64,000 bases of DNA from Pelomonas sp. SE-A7 (GTDB taxonomy: Bacteria; Pseudomonadota; Gammaproteobacteria; Burkholderiales; Burkholderiaceae_C). Below, in pieces: positions 33,371 through 41,677 of this stretch. Position numbers and translations under genes: made by a program. The stretch is taken from contig NZ_JAUASW010000001.1 of NCBI RefSeq assembly GCF_030345705.1, positions 2,914,001 to 2,978,000 of the forward strand. The letters run 5' to 3'. The stretch's first letter is position 1; every line of letters starts with the position of its first letter. The notes beneath the pieces are model-generated. The model was not told the origin of the DNA and ran no database searches. It was given only the letters and a program-made list of their open reading frames with translations.

Positions 33371-34053
33371 CAGGTGTCCGCCCACATGCGCAACAGGTTG
33401 TGATACGTGCCGGCCAGCCGCGTCGTCGACTCGCCGTCGCCATGCTCGCCTCGCAGCTGCATCAAGGCCTGGTCCAGCTCAAGCAGCAAGCGACGCTGCT
33501 CGTCGCTGCGCACCATGCTTTCTATCCAGAAGAAGCTGGCCAGGCGCGCGCCGCGCGTGACCGGTTCGACCCGATGGACGCTGGTACCCGGGTAGAGCAC
33601 GGCATCGCCGGCCGCCAGTTTGACGCGCTGTTCGCCGAAGGTGTCCTCGATCACCAGCTCACCACCCTCGTACTCGTCGGGCTCGGCCAGGAACAATGTG
33701 CAGGAGATGTCGGTGCGCACGCGTTGCAAGCCGCCAGGCAGGTATCGGATTGCCTGGTCGATGTGGTTGCCGTAGGTGTTGGTGGCCCCGGCATAGCGAT
33801 TGAACATGGGCGGCAGCACCCGCTTGGGCAGGGCAGCGGAGAAGAACAGCGTGCTGCGCTCCAGCGCCCCCAGCACCAGTTGCTGCAGCGCCTGGCTCTC
33901 GCTGCCGTCGCGCGCCAACTGTTCGTTGCGCTTGACCTGGGCTGCCTGGCTGCCGGCCGTCAGCGCACCCTCGGTCCAGGTCGCCCGCGCAAGCAGGCCG
34001 CGTGCATGTGCCAGTTCATCAGGGGTCAGGACTTGCGGGAGACGAAGCAACAT
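33370..34053 (-). CDS. piuC: PKHD-type Fe(II)/2-oxoglutarate hydroxylase PiuC
   Basis: 227 residues matching the PiuC/YbiX family over full length: opening LPQVLTPDELAHARGLLARATW, the double-stranded beta-helix region NHIDQAIRYLPGG (His and Asp Fe ligands), DISCTLFLAEPDEYEGGELVIE, and the distal His/Arg in YPGTSVHRVEPVTRGARLASFFW. Family knowledge associates PiuC with the Fiu/PiuA catecholate siderophore receptor, which here lies directly upstream (34141-36402); the exact substrate is not settled. A terminator-like hairpin lies between them. Confidence 0.92.
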   Translation of the reverse strand: MLLRLPQVLTPDELAHARGLLARATWTEGALTAGSQAAQVKRNEQLARDGSESQALQQLVLGALERSTLFFSAALPKRVLPPMFNRYAGATNTYGNHIDQAIRYLPGGLQRVRTDISCTLFLAEPDEYEGGELVIEDTFGEQRVKLAAGDAVLYPGTSVHRVEPVTRGARLASFFWIESMVRSDEQRRLLLELDQALMQLRGEHGDGESTTRLAGTYHNLLRMWADT

Positions 34054-34071
34054 GACGGGACCTTAGCAAAT

Positions 34072-34107
34072 AAAAACGGCGCCGGCCGGGGTTTCCGACA
34101 CGGCGCC
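34072..34107 (-). terminator. Terminator after the siderophore receptor gene
   Basis: GGCGCCG (34078-34084) and CGGCGCC (34101-34107) pair around a 16-base loop; on the minus strand TTTTTATTT follows. It lies between the receptor stop (34141) and piuC (start 34053), so piuC would need readthrough or its own promoter. Confidence 0.65.
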
Positions 34108-34140
34108 CAATGCCCCTTGAAGGACAGACAGATCAGAACA

Positions 34141-36402
34141 TCAGAACTTGTAGCTGCCTGTGACCTGCAGCAAACGACCTGCACCCGGGATGTAGTGGCC
34201 GGTATAGAGCGAATCGGCGTAGAGCTTGTTCGTCACGTTGCTCAGGTTGGCCTTGAAGCTCAGCTTGTCCTGGACCAAGGTGTACTCGGCCATCAGATCG
34301 CCGGTCAGGAATTTGGGCGCGTAGAACCCGGGGTTTCGGTTGGGCTGCTGGCCGCTGCGGGCGTTCAGGCCTGCACCCAGGCGCAGCTGAGGCGTCAGCT
34401 GGTAGGTGGTCCAGAAGGTGCCCGAGTATTGCGGCGTCAGCGAGGGTCGCGTGCCCTGGCCTTCGGCGCCTGGCGTGGCGATGTCGATCTTGGCCACCGG
34501 CATCCACATGAACGAGGCGAACACTTCCAGGCCCGGCATCGGACGACCGCTGAAGTCGACTTCGAAGCCGGCCGCATGGCGCTTGCCCGACAGCGTGACC
34601 AGGTCGACAAGCGGATCGGTGTTGCGCTCGTGCAGCTTGGTCGTGCGGAACAGGGCCAGGCGGGTGGTGAAGTTGCCGTCGGCCGAATCCAGCTTGGCGC
34701 CCAGCTCGAGGTTGACCGACTGTTCCGGCGGCGTGTTCTGGTTCGAGGCGCCCAGCGAGTAGGCATCGCCCGAGGTGTTGAACGAGGTGGCACCACCGAA
34801 GTGGAAGGACATCAGCGCGTTCGGCTGGAACAGCACGGCAGCGCGCTTGCTCCACTCCGAGACCTTCATCCGATAGCTGCTGGTCGTGACCGGCGTCGGC
34901 GCATTGTTCGGAATGGCGAAGGTGTCGTAGTCACCCTTGAGCCAGTCGTAGCGCAGACCACCTAGGACCTTCCATTGCGGAGCCAGCTGGACCAGGTCCT
35001 GCACATAGGCGCCGGCGGCGTTCGAGGTGTACTCGCTGGTCATGCGCAGCTTGCGCAGGCTTTCGTCGATCCAGGCGCCGTCGTTCGGCTTGCCCACCGT
35101 GGTGTTGGGCTTGGTCGGCACCACACCGCCCTGGGCGGCCGTCAGCGTGCCGTAGACCTGCTTTTCTTCCTTGGCGTAGTCGAAGCCGGCCTGGACCGAG
35201 TGGCCCACGCCCAGCGCATCGAACTTGCTGCTCAGGTCGCTCTGCACGGTCACGGTCTGCAGATCCTGGATCTTGGGCTGCAGGCCGCGGGTGATGACGG
35301 TGTTCGGACCGAAGGTGGCCAGCGAGACGCCCAGGCGATCCGGCTGCACGGTGGCAGCACCGAAGCGAACCGTGCCGGCACGCTGGTCTCGCGTGTAGTC
35401 GGCCTTGCGGATGCGGGTCGTGAGCTCGGTCTTGGGCGAGAAGCGGTGCGTGTGGCTCAGCGAGGCCCAGCCGGCGCTGCCGTCATTGCGGTCGCTGGCC
35501 ATGCCGTAGTAGGTGCTCGGGTCGACCGGGATCAGCGTGGTCTCGTTGGTCGGGGCCGTCAGCGTCGGCTTGATCCACGGCATGCCGTAGTTCATGCCGT
35601 TGTTGTTGTCGAGGTAGTACAGCGAAACGGCGAACTCGTCGGCCTCGCCGATGCCCAGGCGGTAGGCGGCGGCAATGCCGCGCTTGTCCAGCGAGCTGCC
35701 GGCGCCGTTGTTGTCGGCCTTAGTAACCATGGCGCCGACGCGCAGTGCCTGGTCGTCACCGGTCTTCATGTTGAAGTCGCCGACGATGCGGCCATAGTTG
35801 TGGCTGCCGACGGTCACGTCGATCTGGTTCTCGTTCAGCAGACGCGGCGCCTTGCTGACCTGATTGACGGCGCCGCCGGTGGAACCACGGCCGAACAGCA
35901 TCGAGGCCGAGCCGCGGATCACTTCCAGGCGGTCGTAGAAGAAGGTGTCCCGCTCGTAGAAGGCCGGGTCACGCATGCCATCGATGAACACGTCGCCGGT
36001 GGACTGCAGCGGGAAGCCACGCAGGCGGATGTCTTCTTCGCCGCCTTCCGCCGCCATGAAGGTGATGCCGGCCGTGTTCTTCAGCACGTCCTTCATGGTG
36101 TCGAGGTTGCGGTCGTCGATGAGCTTCTCGGTCACAACGGTCACCGATTGCGGGATGTCGCGCAGTTCCTGCTTGCCCTTGCCGATCTTGGACTCGGTCG
36201 CCTGGTAGTCCTCCTTGCCGGTCTTCTCGGCCGTGGCCTTGGCGCGCACCACGGGCAGCGTGGTCTCTGCGCTCGCGGGCGTGGCGGGCGGCGTCGCCGG
36301 AGGCGTGGTCGACTGGGCCAGGGCTGCGCCGGCGATGCCGAAACCAGCGGCCAATGCGCCCAGCGGCAGCAGGGCGTGCGGGGGGATCTTCTTTTGCTTC
36401 AC
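34141..36402 (-). CDS. TonB-dependent siderophore receptor (Fiu-like)
   Basis: About 753 residues. A signal peptide (LLPLGALAAGFGIAGAALAQ) is followed by a Pro/Ala-rich stretch, the TonB-box area LPVVRAKA, a plug domain (TESKIGKGKQELRDIPQSVT, DVLKNTAGITFMAAEGGEED, IRLRGFPLQSTGDVFIDGMRD, RLEVIRGSASMLFGRGSTGG) and a 22-strand barrel ending in aromatic GSYKF. IRLRGF and FGRGSTGGAVN are typical of catecholate receptors of the Fiu/FcuA class. I chose the GTG start at 36402 because a GAGGAG site lies 9 bases before it and it gives a proper signal peptide; ATG 36471 adds non-signal residues. Second in the unit after tonB; presumably iron-regulated. Confidence 0.93.
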   Translation of the reverse strand: MKQKKIPPHALLPLGALAAGFGIAGAALAQSTTPPATPPATPASAETTLPVVRAKATAEKTGKEDYQATESKIGKGKQELRDIPQSVTVVTEKLIDDRNLDTMKDVLKNTAGITFMAAEGGEEDIRLRGFPLQSTGDVFIDGMRDPAFYERDTFFYDRLEVIRGSASMLFGRGSTGGAVNQVSKAPRLLNENQIDVTVGSHNYGRIVGDFNMKTGDDQALRVGAMVTKADNNGAGSSLDKRGIAAAYRLGIGEADEFAVSLYYLDNNNGMNYGMPWIKPTLTAPTNETTLIPVDPSTYYGMASDRNDGSAGWASLSHTHRFSPKTELTTRIRKADYTRDQRAGTVRFGAATVQPDRLGVSLATFGPNTVITRGLQPKIQDLQTVTVQSDLSSKFDALGVGHSVQAGFDYAKEEKQVYGTLTAAQGGVVPTKPNTTVGKPNDGAWIDESLRKLRMTSEYTSNAAGAYVQDLVQLAPQWKVLGGLRYDWLKGDYDTFAIPNNAPTPVTTSSYRMKVSEWSKRAAVLFQPNALMSFHFGGATSFNTSGDAYSLGASNQNTPPEQSVNLELGAKLDSADGNFTTRLALFRTTKLHERNTDPLVDLVTLSGKRHAAGFEVDFSGRPMPGLEVFASFMWMPVAKIDIATPGAEGQGTRPSLTPQYSGTFWTTYQLTPQLRLGAGLNARSGQQPNRNPGFYAPKFLTGDLMAEYTLVQDKLSFKANLSNVTNKLYADSLYTGHYIPGAGRLLQVTGSYKF

Positions 36403-36504
36403 GGATGAGTTCTCCTCGATTGAATTTGGGCAAAGCGCTGCCCAGCAGGAACGGAAGAACCGGTCCCGCAAGGCGGCAATTGGGGAGCTGAGCCGAGCAC
36501 CAGC

Positions 36505-37212
36505 TCAGCGTTCGAGTTCGTACGACAAGGGGGCCACAACCTCCCATTCGATTGCCTGACCGTTCTCGGTCTGCGGCACGAAACGGGCGCTGCGCATGTC
36601 AGCCAGCGCCTGTTGATCGATGCGGGCGAATCCGCTGGATTTCTTGATCGTGATTTCGCGAGGCTGGCCGCGCGTATCGACGATGACTCGCAAGTAGACG
36701 ATGCCCTGCTCGCCGAGCCGGCGCGACAGCGTCGGCACGATCAGCCGCGGCTCCACCAGATAGCGCACGGCACTGGACGGCAAGGTCTTGATGGACGGCT
36801 GCACGGGCGGCTGCTGGACCGGCGTCGGAGTCACGACCGGGTTGACGACCTGAGCCTGCGGCGGTGCCGGCGGGGGCGGCGCCACGGTCACGGTCGGCGT
36901 CGGAATCGGCGCCTGGATCTGGACCTCGGGCACCGGCACATGCAGCACCTGGATCTGCGGCATCGGAGGTTGCGGCAGCGACACCTTGACCACCGGCTTG
37001 GGCGGCTCGGGGCTGGCGATCAGGCTCACGACGATGGGCTTGGCCTTTTGCACCACCTTCTGCACCAGCTCCTGCTGCATCAGCGCCCAGAAGAACAGCA
37101 CATGCAAGACCAGAACGACCAGCGCCAGCCGGCGGCGGGGCGATTCGGCAAGGGCTTCCGGCATCGTCGGCAAATTGCCGAAGGCGACGGGCATGGCAAG
37201 GGTGTGGCTCAT
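36505..37212 (-). CDS. tonB: Energy transducer TonB
   Basis: About 235 residues. A single N-terminal membrane anchor (LALVVLVLHVLFFWALM), a long periplasmic Pro/Val-rich rod (PEPPKPVVKVSLPQPPMPQI, PTPTVTVAPPPPAPPQ), and a C-terminal TonB domain (YLVEPRLIVPTLSRRLGEQGIVYLRVIVD, FVPQTENGQAIEWEVVAPL). ExbB and ExbD are not in the window. Start at 37212 after alternative upstream ATG 37275. A Fur-box-like site lies at 37277-37295. First gene of a unit with the siderophore receptor and piuC. Confidence 0.93.
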   Translation of the reverse strand: MSHTLAMPVAFGNLPTMPEALAESPRRRLALVVLVLHVLFFWALMQQELVQKVVQKAKPIVVSLIASPEPPKPVVKVSLPQPPMPQIQVLHVPVPEVQIQAPIPTPTVTVAPPPPAPPQAQVVNPVVTPTPVQQPPVQPSIKTLPSSAVRYLVEPRLIVPTLSRRLGEQGIVYLRVIVDTRGQPREITIKKSSGFARIDQQALADMRSARFVPQTENGQAIEWEVVAPLSYELER

Positions 37213-37276
37213 GGTGTTGAAGAGATGCGGCTTTGGCGCAAGCCTTTCAGCCGCGCGTTGACCGCAGCTTAACACA

Positions 37277-37295
37277 AATGAGAACGATTCCTATT
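37277..37295. promoter_or_regulatory. Fur-box-like operator upstream of tonB
   Basis: AATGAGAACGATTCCTATT, a palindrome of the form AATGAGAA-CGA-TTCCTATT with 6 of 8 positions matching across the axis. It fits the betaproteobacterial Fur-box style (AATGATAATGATTCTCATT-like) and lies 65 bases upstream of the tonB start. Confidence 0.65.
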
Positions 37296-37371
37296 GTGAT
37301 TACTGACGGGGATCAAAGTTGCTGGCTGGCACTGATGCGAAGCCAAGACCGGCCCCTGTATGCTGGCCGCC

Positions 37372-37728
37372 ATGAAAACCCTGATCCGCTGGTTTCTGCT
37401 GGCCTCTGCCCTGCTGCTGGTGGCCCATCTCTATCCGGGCGTCGAGGTGAAGAGCTATGTCTCCGCCTTGATCGCGGCCCTGGTGCTGGGCTTGCTGAAC
37501 ACGCTGCTGCGACCGGTGCTCGTCCTGCTGACCCTGCCGGTGACTGTGCTCAGCCTGGGGCTGTTCCTGTTCGTGATCAATGCGCTGATGTTCTGGGCCG
37601 CGGCCAACATGCTGGAGGGTTTTGCGGTCAGCGGCTTCAGCGCCGCCCTGATCGGCTCGCTGATCTACAGCCTGTGCGGCATGGTGATCGACGTCGCGAT
37701 GGAAAGGCTGTTCCCGCCGGCCGAATAG
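37372..37728 (+). CDS. Phage-holin-4-like (PF04020) small membrane protein
   Basis: 118 residues with four predicted transmembrane helices (WFLLASALLLVAHLYPG, LIAALVLGLLNTLLRP, LVLLTLPVTVLSLGLFLFVINALMF, LIGSLIYSLCGMVIDVAM). The N-x-x-x-RP and VLSLGLFLFVINALMF strings are typical of the 'phage holin family protein' group common in bacterial chromosomes, which is not itself evidence of a prophage. Function in the cell is unknown. Start at 37372; an in-frame ATG at 37360 is an alternative. Confidence 0.85.
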   Translation: MKTLIRWFLLASALLLVAHLYPGVEVKSYVSALIAALVLGLLNTLLRPVLVLLTLPVTVLSLGLFLFVINALMFWAAANMLEGFAVSGFSAALIGSLIYSLCGMVIDVAMERLFPPAE

Positions 37729-37752
37729 GGAGGGATTAGGCCGGTCGGTCGC

Positions 37753-39333
37753 TCAGGGCAGTTCGGCCCCTGGCGGTGCGCCGCGGGGATACATCTCCGC
37801 CAACAGCTGGCGACGCTCGTAGAGCAAGGTGCGCAGGCGCGCATCGATCACCGAGGCCTCGATCTGGTCTGCGTCGCGGCCGCGCGACTGGCGCAGGCCC
37901 GATCGCAAGCGATCAATGGCGCCATTCAGATCACCCACCACCGCACGAGCCTCGCCCTGGGCCCGGACCGCGCGCAGCGGATGACCCAGCCTTTCCCAGA
38001 GCTGGGCCAGCTGGTTCCAGGCCGTGGCATCCCGATTGTTGACGGCCAGGAAGGTCTGCAGGCTATCGGCCGCATCGCGGGCCGAGGCCAGGTCCGGATC
38101 CACCATGCCCAGCCGCGCTTTCTCCAAGAGGATCACCCGGCCGCGTTCGGCGCCCAGCTGTCTGAAGGCCGCCATGGCCGCCTCGGGTCGGCCGCGAGCC
38201 ACGGCCAGCTCGGCCGACAGGTAGGTGAGCAAGCGCAGCGCCCGCGCATCCGAACCCAGGCGTCCCAGCTCGAAGAAGGCAGCACCCAGCGCTGCCTCGG
38301 CCCGGTCGAAGTTGCGCAGCTTGATTGCAGCCAGCGTGCTCGCATAGCGCGCTCCCAGCTGCTCGTAGCTCTTGCCGTCGATGTTGCGCGCGCCAGCATC
38401 CAGGTTCTGCAGCTGGGTCCAGGTTTCGGCCCGCGGATCCATCATGACGCGGGCACGCGCCGCCATCATCACGTGCTCCGCCTGGCTGCGTGGCCGCTCC
38501 CAGCTTCCGGCACCCAGGCGGGCACGCGCTTCGCCGATGCGCTCGCTGGTGAGCGGGTGGGTGCGCAGGTAGGGATAGGCGCCGGAATCGTTCAGGTGAT
38601 TGGCCTGCTCCAGCCGCTCGAACATCGCGTACATGCCAGTGGCCGAATAGCCGGCCTCGGTCAGCACGTTGAAGCCGATACGGTCGGCCTCGCGCTCCAT
38701 GTCGCGGGAGAAATTCAGCGAAGCCTGCTGCGCAGCAGCCTGGCCACCGATCATGGCGGCGTTGGCCACGTCGGGACTGCCCCCCTTCACCGCCACCAGC
38801 AAGCCGGCCAGCATCGCAGCCGTGGCCAGCAGGCTATTGCGTGAATCATTGGTGACCGAGCGCGCAATGTGCCGCTGCGTCACATGCGAAAGCTCGTGGG
38901 CCAGCACCGAGGCCAGCTCGTCGCGGCTGGCCGTCATCGCTATCAGGCCCAGGTGCACGCCGACAAAACCGCCCGGCAGGGCAAAGGCGTTGACGCTACG
39001 ATCCCGAACCAGGAATGGCTCCCAGGCGAAGCGGTCCTTGATGTCCTCGCCCAGATTGCCCATGCGGGTCGAAGCCGACACCAGCGGTTGCCAGATGTCG
39101 TTGATGTACTCATACAGCAGCGGATCGTCCAGGTAGTCGGGATCCAGCTTGATCGAGCGCATGATCTGGTCGCCGTAGCGGCGCTCGTTGCCGATGGTGA
39201 ACTCATCGGAGACCGAATCGCCCAGTGAAGGCAGGTTGACCTGAGCCTTCAGCGACGTCTGGGGACCGAGCAGCAGCAGGGCGCTCAGGCAGGCCACGGC
39301 CAGGCGGCTGGGGCGGTTCAGGGAGCGGGACAT
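37753..39333 (-). CDS. M48 family metalloprotease with TPR-like tail (BepA-like)
   Basis: About 526 residues. A signal peptide (LAVACLSALLLLGPQTSLKA) is followed by a periplasmic M48 domain: SVNAFALPGGFVGVHLGLI, zinc motif LAHELSHVTQRHIA (HExxH), and the third ligand Glu in FSRDMEREADRIG. The C-terminal half (about 260-526) has helical TPR-like repeats (DPRAETWTQLQNLD, FDRAEAALGAAFFELG). This is the architecture of BepA/YfgC, an outer-membrane-protein and LPS assembly quality-control protease. Convergent or neighbouring genes give no further clue. Start at 39333; a longer frame to 39366 lacks support. Confidence 0.93.
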   Translation of the reverse strand: MSRSLNRPSRLAVACLSALLLLGPQTSLKAQVNLPSLGDSVSDEFTIGNERRYGDQIMRSIKLDPDYLDDPLLYEYINDIWQPLVSASTRMGNLGEDIKDRFAWEPFLVRDRSVNAFALPGGFVGVHLGLIAMTASRDELASVLAHELSHVTQRHIARSVTNDSRNSLLATAAMLAGLLVAVKGGSPDVANAAMIGGQAAAQQASLNFSRDMEREADRIGFNVLTEAGYSATGMYAMFERLEQANHLNDSGAYPYLRTHPLTSERIGEARARLGAGSWERPRSQAEHVMMAARARVMMDPRAETWTQLQNLDAGARNIDGKSYEQLGARYASTLAAIKLRNFDRAEAALGAAFFELGRLGSDARALRLLTYLSAELAVARGRPEAAMAAFRQLGAERGRVILLEKARLGMVDPDLASARDAADSLQTFLAVNNRDATAWNQLAQLWERLGHPLRAVRAQGEARAVVGDLNGAIDRLRSGLRQSRGRDADQIEASVIDARLRTLLYERRQLLAEMYPRGAPPGAELP

Positions 39334-39399
39334 GGCATCGGCACCGGGGAACAAGGCCCCTATCATGGCAGAGACTCATATCCCCATTGTTTCCAGCTC

Positions 39400-39882
39400 A
39401 TGAATTCGCCGCTGACCCACTTCGACGCCCAAGGCCAGGCCCATATGGTCGATGTCGCCGCCAAGGCCGAGACCCACCGTGTGGCCGTGGCGGCCGGCCG
39501 CATCCGCATGTTGCCGGCCACGCTGGAGCTGATACGCAGCGGCACGTCCAAGAAAGGCGATGTGCTGGGCGTGGCGAGGATCGCCGCCATCCAGGCCGCC
39601 AAGCGGACCTCCGAGCTGATCCCGCTCTGCCATCCGCTGCCCATCACCCGCGTCGCCGTCGACTTCGAGATCGACGAGGCGGCCGTGGCCGTGCAGTGCC
39701 GAGCCCAGGTCGAGACCCTGGGCCGCACTGGCGTCGAGATGGAGGCGCTGACCGCTGTGCAGATCGGCCTGCTCACCATCTACGACATGTGCAAGGCCGC
39801 CGACCGCGGCATGGTGATGGAGCAGATCCGCGTGCTGGAGAAGCAGGGCGGCAAGAGCGGCGAGTGGAAGGCCGAGGTCTGA
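39400..39882 (+). CDS. moaC: Cyclic pyranopterin monophosphate synthase MoaC
   Basis: 160 residues with the full MoaC signature: MVDVAAKAETHRVAVAAG, KGDVLGVARIAAIQAAKRTSELIPLCHPLPIT, TLGRTGVEMEALTAVQIGLLTIYDMCKAADRGM and a C-terminal KQGGKSGEW. Converts the 3',8-cyclo-GTP intermediate made by MoaA into cPMP in molybdenum cofactor synthesis. No other moa genes are in the window. The start at 39400 lies 66 bases from the divergent M48 start. Confidence 0.97.
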   Translation: MNSPLTHFDAQGQAHMVDVAAKAETHRVAVAAGRIRMLPATLELIRSGTSKKGDVLGVARIAAIQAAKRTSELIPLCHPLPITRVAVDFEIDEAAVAVQCRAQVETLGRTGVEMEALTAVQIGLLTIYDMCKAADRGMVMEQIRVLEKQGGKSGEWKAEV

Positions 39883-39895
39883 GAAGACCCGGCCT

Positions 39896-41626
39896 TCAGC
39901 GCATTTCCTTGAAGCTGTAGTTGCGGCTGGGCGGGTCGCACTGGAAGGGCCGTTCGGCTTCGGACGGCACCTGCTCGCACTCGGCCAGCCATTCGTCGCC
40001 CTGGCTGTTGCGAAACTCCTTGAGCCTCTGCACCAGGTAGCGCGCCCGATCATCGTCGCCGCTGGCATGAAGCGCCTGTGCCCAGGCCATCATCAGGCGC
40101 ACATCGATCAGGTTATGCCCGGTCCGCCGCGCTGCCTCCAGCGCCTCAGGGCTGACCCCCAGGCTGGTGGCCGCCGCGTACTCGGCCTGAGGCGCGAAGA
40201 ACAGGCTGGCCTGGCCGTCCTCGATGCGCTGCTGCAATGGCTTGGCGACTTCCGGCGGCGCATAGATGACGACGATCTTGCGGTAGTCCCAAAGCGCCAG
40301 AGCGCTGCCAAGCAGGAGCAGCACGCCCCCCAGCAGGAGCATGTGGCCCGAGGCAGAAGATGCAGCCTCCACCGGCTTGTCGTCGCCGGCCAGGCACAAG
40401 CCCAGCGCGTAGGCCGTCGGCAGCAGGAAGTAGGCGTACCAGAGCGGATATTCCAGCAAGCTGTGCAGGCCGATCATCAGCACGACCATGAAGGCGCAAC
40501 GCTGCATCGCGCCATGCTCGCCCACAAGACCCGCCCCCTTGGCCAAGGCCTTCCACATCGACCAGAGCAGCAGACCCAGCACCGCCAACGTCAGCGGCAC
40601 TCCGAGCTCGACCAGCAGCTGCATCACGATGTTGTGGGTGTGGTCGAAGAAGGCGATGGGGCGCTGCGGGAACGGCGTCATCGTCCAGGCGAGGTTGAAT
40701 TCGCCCCAGCCCACGCCGGTCAGCGGATAGGCCTTCACCAGGTCCCAGGCATCGCGCAGGATGGCCAGGCGCGAAGGCGAGCCCGCTCCTTCTGCGAGCC
40801 TGGACTCGGCGCCAAAGGCATGGCCGCCTCCATGCGCCCAGGCCGCCATCAACCACCAGCTGATGGCCAGCATCACCGGCGTGGCCAGCAGGCTGATGCG
40901 GCTGGTTTTGCTCAGCTTGCCGTCGGCCCAGTCGAGCAGGCCCCAGAGCGCCAGCAGGCCGACACCGATCATGCCGGTACGCGAAGCGCTGAGCACCACG
41001 CAGAACACGAAGGCGAACAAAGCAAGCGGCAGCAGCGTCCACAGCGCAGGCCGCCGGACTGCATGCCGCTCGGCGAGATAGACCGCAGCGATGGCGGCCC
41101 ACAGCAATAGGCTGGCCAGATGGTTGGGCTGGCGCATGTTGCCGACCGCGCGGCCCGGAATGCCTGAACGGGCGATCCAGGCACCGTCCGCCCAGTCGGG
41201 CTGGAAGACCTGGATCAGGCAAATTCCAGCACTGACCACACCAGCAACGACCAGCCCCGCGGCCAGGGCGTCAAAACCGCGCCTGCGTGATTCGCCCATG
41301 CTGCCGGCTCCCGCAAGCAGCACCAGCAAGGCCGCGCCCACCATGGCAAAGCCGCTCAGAGACAGGGAAATGGGCAGTCCGGTCCAAAACGGCGAAGCGG
41401 CAATCGCTGCCAACATCAGCAGCAAGGCCCAGCCCGCAGCCGGCATTTGTCGCGCCAAGCCCTGGCCGCTCACCGCCAGCCACCCCAGCGCCAGGCCCCA
41501 ACCAGCCAGCGAGGCCAGCTGGTTGAACAGGGTGGCCGAGGGGGTCAGGTTGTAGGCCAGCAGCGGCGGCATTGCGACGGCCACCAGCAAGGGCAGCCAA
41601 TGGAATCGGAGCTTGTCGTCGTGCAT
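39896..41626 (-). CDS. PglL/TfpO-like O-oligosaccharyltransferase (Wzy_C family)
   Basis: About 576 residues with roughly a dozen transmembrane helices, the Wzy_C/O-antigen-ligase region including SRTGMIGVGLLALW and the periplasmic loop with LTGVGWGEFNLAWTMTPFPQ, FFDHTHNIVMQLLVELGVP, and a C-terminal hydrophilic domain (LYVQRLKEFRNS-type, about 470-576). The HTHN and GWGEFN strings are typical of PglL-type protein O-oligosaccharyltransferases (Wzy_C_2). In Neisseria and Pseudomonas relatives such enzymes glycosylate pilin, and here a pilin gene lies 1.9 kb away with an EptA-like gene between. Start at 41626; an ATG at 41656 is less likely. Confidence 0.88.
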   Translation of the reverse strand: MHDDKLRFHWLPLLVAVAMPPLLAYNLTPSATLFNQLASLAGWGLALGWLAVSGQGLARQMPAAGWALLLMLAAIAASPFWTGLPISLSLSGFAMVGAALLVLLAGAGSMGESRRRGFDALAAGLVVAGVVSAGICLIQVFQPDWADGAWIARSGIPGRAVGNMRQPNHLASLLLWAAIAAVYLAERHAVRRPALWTLLPLALFAFVFCVVLSASRTGMIGVGLLALWGLLDWADGKLSKTSRISLLATPVMLAISWWLMAAWAHGGGHAFGAESRLAEGAGSPSRLAILRDAWDLVKAYPLTGVGWGEFNLAWTMTPFPQRPIAFFDHTHNIVMQLLVELGVPLTLAVLGLLLWSMWKALAKGAGLVGEHGAMQRCAFMVVLMIGLHSLLEYPLWYAYFLLPTAYALGLCLAGDDKPVEAASSASGHMLLLGGVLLLLGSALALWDYRKIVVIYAPPEVAKPLQQRIEDGQASLFFAPQAEYAAATSLGVSPEALEAARRTGHNLIDVRLMMAWAQALHASGDDDRARYLVQRLKEFRNSQGDEWLAECEQVPSEAERPFQCDPPSRNYSFKEMR

Positions 41627-41677
41627 GGGCTCGTTCGGCGGTCGGAAACGAAGCACGGACTGTACGGCTAGCCGCCG

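Noticed and set aside
37372..37728. Possible prophage remnant because of the phage-holin label
   Set aside because: The family is common as a stand-alone chromosomal membrane protein, and no integrase, capsid, lysin or att-like repeats are nearby.
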